Shown here in pieces: positions 58,931 through 64,000 of a DNA stretch of 64,000 nt. The stretch is from Bacteroidales bacterium. Lineage in GTDB: Bacteria > Bacteroidota > Bacteroidia > Bacteroidales > GCA-2748055. Location of the stretch: positions 1 to 64,000 of the forward strand of contig JAIPBT010000006.1 in the NCBI GenBank assembly GCA_021738565.1, written 5' to 3'. A model generated the notes under the pieces. The model searched no databases. It was not told the origin of the DNA and was given only the letters and a program-made list of their open reading frames with translations. A program made the translations under genes and the position numbers. Each line of letters starts with the position of its first letter. Positions within the stretch are counted from its first letter, which is position 1.

Positions 58931-60442
58931 ATGAACATAACGGTAATGGATACGACACTTCGTGATGGAGAACAAACATCCGGAGTTTCCTTTACAGCAG
59001 GAGAAAAGCTTAATATTGCCAGGTTGCTGTTGGAAGAGCTAAAAGTAGACAGGATTGAAATTGCTTCAGCCAGGGTTTCGGAGGGTGAATTCCTGGGAGC
59101 AAAAGCGATCTTCAAATGGGCAAAGGAGCATGGTTACCTTGACAGGGTTGAGGTGCTTGGTTTCGTAGACGGGGAAGAATCCATTGACTGGATTAAAAAA
59201 GCCGGTGGAAAAGTGATCAACCTCCTTACAAAGGGATCCCGGAATCATTGTGAAAACCAGCTCAGGAAGACGCCCGAAGAGCATGCCTCAGATATAAAAA
59301 ATTCGATCAGGTTAGCCTATCAGCAAGGGATCGGAGTAAATATCTATTTCGAGGACTGGTCGAATGGTATGCGGAACTCCCCGGATTATGTATATTTTAT
59401 GCTGGACCAGCTGAAAGAAGAGAAGATCGAAAGGTATATGCTTCCTGACACACTGGGAATCCTGAACCACCAGGAAACCTATGAATTCTGCCTGGATATG
59501 ATAGCCAGGTATCCTGACCTTGCATTTGATTTTCATGCACACAATGATTACGACCTTGCCACCGCAAATGTCTTTTCAGCCATAAATGCCGGTATTACAG
59601 GAATCCATACAACTGTAAACGGGTTGGGTGAAAGGGCCGGAAACGTTCCCCTATCAAGTGTAATCGGAATCGTCGAGGATCATTTTAAATACAAGATGTC
59701 TGTCAATACAAAAAAATTATATGCTGTAAGTAAGTTCATCGAAACCTTTTCCGGGGTAAGGATACCTGACAACAAGCCGTTGATCGGAGAAAATGTATTT
59801 ACCCAGACAAGTGGTATTCATGCAGATGGCGATCACAAGGACAATCTCTACTTCAATGACCTGCTGCCGGAAAGATTTGGAAGGAAAAGAGCCTATGCCC
59901 TTGGAAAAATGTCGGGAAAGGCCAGCATATTGAAAAACCTGGAAGAACTTGGCATCGAGCTTTCAAAAGAGGAAATGAGGAAGGTTACCAAAAGGGTCAT
60001 TGAACTTGGGGATAAAAAAGAAGTGGTAACCCAGGATGATCTCCCGTACATCATTTCAGACGTATTAAGGGGACAGCGGATCAAGGAAAAAATCAAGATC
60101 AGGAATTATTCCCTGTCTGTTGCGGCCGGTTTGAGATCCATGGCCACGCTCAGTATCGAGATCAACAAAGAAGTGTATGAGGCCACTGCCAGTGGCGACG
60201 GTCAATACGATGCCTTTATGAAAGCACTCTGGAAGATCTACGAACAGCTTGAAATGAAACGTCCGGTGCTTGCCGACTACAATATAACAATACCACCCGG
60301 GGGTAAAACAGATGCCCTTGTGGTATGTACCATCACATGGGAATATGAAGGCAAAAACTTTAAGACACGCGGGCTTGATTCTGACCAGACAGTTGCGGCT
60401 ATCAAATCAACCATAAGAATGTTGAATGTTCTAAATACATAA
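58931..60442 (+). CDS. 2-isopropylmalate synthase / citramalate synthase-like enzyme
   Basis: The 503-residue DRE-TIM metallolyase family protein begins [16 protein letters not shown] (aldol-type active site) and has [13 protein letters not shown], with the metal-binding His pair, and [13 protein letters not shown]. The C-terminal domain (about 380-500) resembles the LeuA regulatory domain with dimer fold. It condenses acetyl-CoA with 2-oxoisovalerate (LeuA) or pyruvate (CimA). Bacteroidota have both types and the sequence alone does not decide. It lies in the leucine operon between leuD and leuB, which argues for a role in leucine or isoleucine synthesis. Confidence 0.85.
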   Translation: MNITVMDTTLRDGEQTSGVSFTAGEKLNIARLLLEELKVDRIEIASARVSEGEFLGAKAIFKWAKEHGYLDRVEVLGFVDGEESIDWIKKAGGKVINLLTKGSRNHCENQLRKTPEEHASDIKNSIRLAYQQGIGVNIYFEDWSNGMRNSPDYVYFMLDQLKEEKIERYMLPDTLGILNHQETYEFCLDMIARYPDLAFDFHAHNDYDLATANVFSAINAGITGIHTTVNGLGERAGNVPLSSVIGIVEDHFKYKMSVNTKKLYAVSKFIETFSGVRIPDNKPLIGENVFTQTSGIHADGDHKDNLYFNDLLPERFGRKRAYALGKMSGKASILKNLEELGIELSKEEMRKVTKRVIELGDKKEVVTQDDLPYIISDVLRGQRIKEKIKIRNYSLSVAAGLRSMATLSIEINKEVYEATASGDGQYDAFMKALWKIYEQLEMKRPVLADYNITIPPGGKTDALVVCTITWEYEGKNFKTRGLDSDQTVAAIKSTIRMLNVLNT

Positions 60443-60483
60443 ACCAAACGTTGCCGGTAACGGCAAAGAAACACGATATCCAT

Positions 60484-61542
60484 ATGAATTTCAAAATTGC
60501 AGTATTGCCGGGAGACGGCATCGGACCCGAGATCGTTGAACAGGCATTAAAAGTTTTAAAAGCAGTGGCTTTAAAATTTAATCATTCTTTTGAATTCACA
60601 GAAGGACTGGTCGGTGCAGCTGCAATAGACCAGACAGGCAATCCCTACCCTGATGATACGCACAGGATCTGTATGGATGCCGATGCAGTTATTTTCGGCG
60701 CAATCGGTGATCCGAAATACGATAACGACCCAAAAGCCCGGGTAAGACCTGAACAGGGCCTGCTGGCCATGAGGAAGAAACTGGGACTTTACGCCAACAT
60801 CCGGCCTGTTGCAACATTCCCCTCCCTGATCCACAAATCCCCGCTGCGCAAGGACCTTGTTGAAGGGGCAGATTTTGTAGTGATAAGGGAGCTTACCGGT
60901 GGTATTTATTTCGGCGAACCCAGTGGCAGATCTGAGGATGGCAACAAAGCTTACGATACGAACATTTACACAAAGGAAGAGGTAAGAAGAATCGTTAACC
61001 TGGCATTTGAATATGCCCGAAAAAGGAACCGGAGGCTCACCGTGGTGGATAAAGCCAATGTCCTTGCCACGTCCAGGTTATGGAGAGAAACTGTACAGGA
61101 AATGGTTCCCGATAACAGTGATATTGAGGTTGATTACATGTTTGTAGACAACGCGGCCATGCAGATTATCCAGTGGCCAAAAAAATTCGATGTAATGGTA
61201 ACCGAAAATATGTTTGGTGACATTCTGTCTGATGAGGCAAGTGTAATAACCGGGTCACTTGGACTTCTCCCTTCAGCCTCCGTAGGCATCCACACATCGG
61301 TTTATGAACCCATTCATGGTTCCTATCCCCAGGCCGCAGGCAGAAACATTGCCAACCCGCTGGCCACAATACTATCTGCTGCAATGCTGCTTGAGGGTCT
61401 AGGCCTGACCAGCGAGGCATCTGCTGTCAGGAATGCAGTAACGAATTCAATGGATAAAGGAATTGTAACTGAAGATATTGCTAAAGGTAAAACCTACAGC
61501 ACTTCGGAGGTGGGCGACTGGATCACCGGGGCAATCGGTTGA
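60484..61542 (+). CDS. leuB: 3-isopropylmalate dehydrogenase
   Basis: The ATG at 60484 starts [18 protein letters not shown], the usual LeuB start; an upstream TTG-initiated frame is unlikely. The 352-residue enzyme shows [26 protein letters not shown], the KANVL segment, and the conserved [17 protein letters not shown]-like region (here [16 protein letters not shown]). It oxidises and decarboxylates 3-isopropylmalate with NAD. It closes the leucine operon. Confidence 0.95.
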   Translation: MNFKIAVLPGDGIGPEIVEQALKVLKAVALKFNHSFEFTEGLVGAAAIDQTGNPYPDDTHRICMDADAVIFGAIGDPKYDNDPKARVRPEQGLLAMRKKLGLYANIRPVATFPSLIHKSPLRKDLVEGADFVVIRELTGGIYFGEPSGRSEDGNKAYDTNIYTKEEVRRIVNLAFEYARKRNRRLTVVDKANVLATSRLWRETVQEMVPDNSDIEVDYMFVDNAAMQIIQWPKKFDVMVTENMFGDILSDEASVITGSLGLLPSASVGIHTSVYEPIHGSYPQAAGRNIANPLATILSAAMLLEGLGLTSEASAVRNAVTNSMDKGIVTEDIAKGKTYSTSEVGDWITGAIG

Positions 61543-61616
61543 TTGTTGCTTCCCCGGGTATACCTGTAAATGATTGCAATTTTTAACTGAAATAATTGTG
61601 GCTGCACTTTACAATA

Positions 61617-63851
61617 CTATTCGATCACTTTTTTCTCTGAAGCATTCACAAAAAGAAGTTGACCCAGGTTCTCATAACCCTCAAACAACTCTTTCCCCTT
61701 GAGTTTGAGCAGTTCCCCTGTAAAACCTATGATGGTGAGCGCAGTCCTTTCAGACTTCATATTGATATCTTTCCTGAAATCAGTGTGATCCCTGCTCTCA
61801 ATGATGTCAATATTCTTTGTGGTAATGGGCAAACGACCTGTGGTGATAAGGTCCTCCAGACTTTTTCGTGTTTTATCCTTCTCTTCAGGCTTGCATATCT
61901 CAAAGATGCGGATGTTGCTTTTCTTCCATACCGGATGTCCCTGTATGATAAAACTCAGGAGAATCATCAGGTGTGAATTATTGTAATCAACGGACCTGAG
62001 CCATACATCAATACCATTCCTGTAATTAATTGGTTTTGATGAACTTCCAAGTATACAAACATCAAAATTACCAGCATTTACCAGGGAGTAGTTTTCAATG
62101 ATGCTGTTGAGATTTACAGGATTCCTGCGATCATACTCCAGAAGCAACATATTATTTTCCATTCCCGAAATACCAGGCAGCTGAATGGTCTGGGCGATGG
62201 CTGAAGTATAGGATGGAGAGATCAAAGTATCGATATAGACATGACTTCCAATCCCCTTGTATTGATTGACCAGTTCTGCAAGGATCGACTGCGCTTGTTT
62301 GTGGGTGGATTTTGAATAATAATCCTCAATAAGATGAATGTATGTACCAAACCCCAACCTGTGACTGATCCAATTCAACAGTTGAAATGCATCCTGGCGC
62401 TCAAAAGAATCCTTTGAAATACATATGGCACTTGGCCTCCATTCTTTCGCCCCCCGTGATTTCCTGCTCTGTTGCAAAAATACCTGAAGAGAGCGGTTCA
62501 ATTGCAGCAGTGCATTGGTAAATATGGAAACCAGGCCTTTTCTTGTTTTGTGGTAATTGCTGATATACATATAGAGCAAGATAATCAGAATGATAGCTGC
62601 GGTCGCATATCCCGTACTGATCCTGAACATTATCCATATTGCAGTAATAAAGCCCACCAGGGAGATATACCAGCGCGACCTGAAACCGGGACGGTACGAT
62701 GGCGAAGCACCAAAATGGTACAAAAATGAGATAAGACATAATGAACCATAGGTTACCATAAAGAACATGGAAATGATGGATGCAACAGAGTTGACATTTC
62801 CAAGGGCAACAAAAACAACTGCTATGACCACAGTGACAAGGGTTGCATTAAAGGGTTCCTTTTTTTCTCCTTTGCCCCTAGCAAGAAATACATTCATTTT
62901 TCGCGATGGGAACGAGCGGTCGCCTGCAAGCGCCTGCAGTGTTCTGGGAGCAACAAGAATAGACCCTATGGCTGATGAGATGGTTGATGCAGCAAGACCG
63001 AGCGGAATGATATAACTGCCACCCAGCGCTATCTGTGCCATGATCAACTGGTTGTTTGTCAGATCATCGATATTTGCCGAAGAAGCAAGCTTGTATACAA
63101 TAAAGAAATATATGATCATCCCTGAGATGGTTGCAATGGACGTCCCCAGCGGTATCGACCTTGAAGGATTTTTAAGATCGCCCGACAATCCCACTCCGGC
63201 TGTCATACCTGTAAACGCAGGAAAGACTATTGCAAAAACGATAAAAAAACTGTCCATGTTACGGCCTTCTAAATCCAGCAACGAGAAACTGTGCTGCATT
63301 GAAAATTCAGTCTTACCCAGAAAAAACAACAGCAGTGATATAAATAAAATGGCAACTACGATGTAAAGTAGCTTCACTCCAATATCTGCTCCCTTCTTAA
63401 GAATAATAAAGGAAAGCAAAGCAATGGATGGCAGGCTGACCACCTGCCTGGGGAGGACCATATCGAATTTAAGGGCCACCCAGTTGAAAAAAAACTCAAA
63501 GGCTTCTGTAAAGGCAATGATATAAAATGCAACACTTATCGCCTGTGAAAGGTAAAGTGTAAAACCTATGGTAGCGCCGATATTCAATCCAAATGAACGG
63601 GAAATAATAAAATACTCCCCTCCCCCTTCAACCCTTTTGTTCGTTGCAAGTTCTGAAATGGCAAGGGCCGTGGGTATGGTAACCAGGTGACCGAGGAGGA
63701 TGATCAGAATGACGCCCCAGAAGCCCAGGGTTCCAACAGCAAAACCAAATCTCAGGAAAAGAATGGCTCCAAGTATGGTGGAAATTGCAGTAAAAAATAC
63801 AGGGGCAGTGCCAAAGGATTTGGAGGATGTTGCCATGAATTTTTTTGCCAA
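61617..63851 (-). CDS. SLC12-like amino acid/cation-chloride transporter
   Basis: The 744-residue protein has about 12 membrane segments in its first 440 residues, with SFGTAPVFFTAISTILGAILFLRFG, GLSGDLKNPSRSIPLGT and a C-terminal soluble domain of about 290 residues with Rossmann-like strands. This arrangement matches the bacterial cation-chloride cotransporter/APC group. The ion or solute carried is not given by sequence. The cytoplasmic domain may regulate transport, as in SLC12 proteins. The gene converges with leuB; no terminator is obvious between them. Confidence 0.8.
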   Translation of the reverse strand: MAKKFMATSSKSFGTAPVFFTAISTILGAILFLRFGFAVGTLGFWGVILIILLGHLVTIPTALAISELATNKRVEGGGEYFIISRSFGLNIGATIGFTLYLSQAISVAFYIIAFTEAFEFFFNWVALKFDMVLPRQVVSLPSIALLSFIILKKGADIGVKLLYIVVAILFISLLLFFLGKTEFSMQHSFSLLDLEGRNMDSFFIVFAIVFPAFTGMTAGVGLSGDLKNPSRSIPLGTSIATISGMIIYFFIVYKLASSANIDDLTNNQLIMAQIALGGSYIIPLGLAASTISSAIGSILVAPRTLQALAGDRSFPSRKMNVFLARGKGEKKEPFNATLVTVVIAVVFVALGNVNSVASIISMFFMVTYGSLCLISFLYHFGASPSYRPGFRSRWYISLVGFITAIWIMFRISTGYATAAIILIILLYMYISNYHKTRKGLVSIFTNALLQLNRSLQVFLQQSRKSRGAKEWRPSAICISKDSFERQDAFQLLNWISHRLGFGTYIHLIEDYYSKSTHKQAQSILAELVNQYKGIGSHVYIDTLISPSYTSAIAQTIQLPGISGMENNMLLLEYDRRNPVNLNSIIENYSLVNAGNFDVCILGSSSKPINYRNGIDVWLRSVDYNNSHLMILLSFIIQGHPVWKKSNIRIFEICKPEEKDKTRKSLEDLITTGRLPITTKNIDIIESRDHTDFRKDINMKSERTALTIIGFTGELLKLKGKELFEGYENLGQLLFVNASEKKVIE

Positions 63852-63884
63852 ATGTACAACTTAAATGATTATTAATCGATACCT

Positions 63885-64000
63885 CTAGAAATAGAGATCG
63901 CGTTCCCCCGCTTTTATCAAATTCAACCTTTCAACCAGTTTTGATTTGAATTCCATGTCATCATATTCACCGATTGTCCTGTCAATCAGTTTGTAACCAT
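63885..64000 (-). CDS. C-terminal end of an unidentified gene (runs off window)
   Basis: Reading on the minus strand, a frame covers the window edge to a TAG at 63885-63887 and encodes about 38 residues, including LIDRTIGEYDDMEFKSK and a tail ending LIKAGERDLYF. It is likely the end of a gene upstream of the transporter gene on the same strand. No family can be named from so short a piece. Confidence 0.4.
   Translation of the reverse strand, partial: GYKLIDRTIGEYDDMEFKSKLVERLNLIKAGERDLYF

Overview
The window looks like a chromosomal segment from a Bacteroidota bacterium, most likely a Bacteroidales/Marinilabiliales-type lineage. The evidence is type IX secretion C-terminal sorting domains on two secreted proteins (36309-40712 and 55373-56482), TAnnTTTG-type -7 boxes upstream of several genes, an isolated ftsE, and many paired outer-membrane and TPR proteins. 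A catalase-peroxidase gene suggests exposure to oxygen. No tRNA, rRNA or CRISPR array was recognised.

Region 1 (1-6800) is an accessory patchwork around a conserved hflK-hflC operon. It holds an AT-rich six-helix membrane protein, a broken lipoprotein gene, a secreted DUF4185-like protein, the left end of an IS200/IS605 element, a Fic N-terminal fragment joined to a decayed YoeB toxin, and a WG-repeat protein. It also carries GC-rich palindromes and two copies of a CATACCGCC/CGTTGT motif just 5' of accessory genes, which resemble cassette-type recombination sites.

Region 2 (6850-16100) has katG, a small barrel-like protein, a homologue of the leptospiral surface protein LipL32, a potassium channel with an N-terminal 12-residue beta-helix repeat domain, a secreted esterase, a GH99/WbsX-like lipoprotein and a small TolQ/ExbB-like protein.

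Region 3 (16157-29700, all minus strand) holds a TolC protein, two membrane-fusion proteins without a visible energising subunit, gyrB, a two-gene AAA ATPase + TOPRIM-like pair that resembles known ATPase/nuclease phage-defence pairs, and an outer-membrane barrel + 1029-residue TPR pair.

Region 4 (29900-40700) has ftsE followed by a GNAT-like gene, a convergent mutS2/FemAB-like/polysaccharide deacetylase operon, and a 1467-residue secreted protein with two formylglycine-generating-enzyme-like domains, a PQQ-type propeller and a sorting domain.

Region 5 (40970-64000) is mostly metabolic and housekeeping: Gfo/Idh/MocA oxidoreductase and a TIM-barrel sugar isomerase, a lipoprotein protease with two DTGSS motifs, MaoC hydratase, RhlE-type helicase, thioesterase, oligopeptidase B-like lipoprotein, tocopherol-cyclase-like protein, Tex, Rpe, an AlaDH/PNT or saccharopine-dehydrogenase-like enzyme, a zinc-dependent P1/PLC-type nuclease, a leucine operon (leuC, leuD, leuA/cimA-like, leuB) and an SLC12-like transporter. 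A family of short dispersed inverted-repeat elements (copies near 44.2, 49.4, 53.0-53.25 and 53.9 kb) sits between these genes and in several cases supplies their stop codons.
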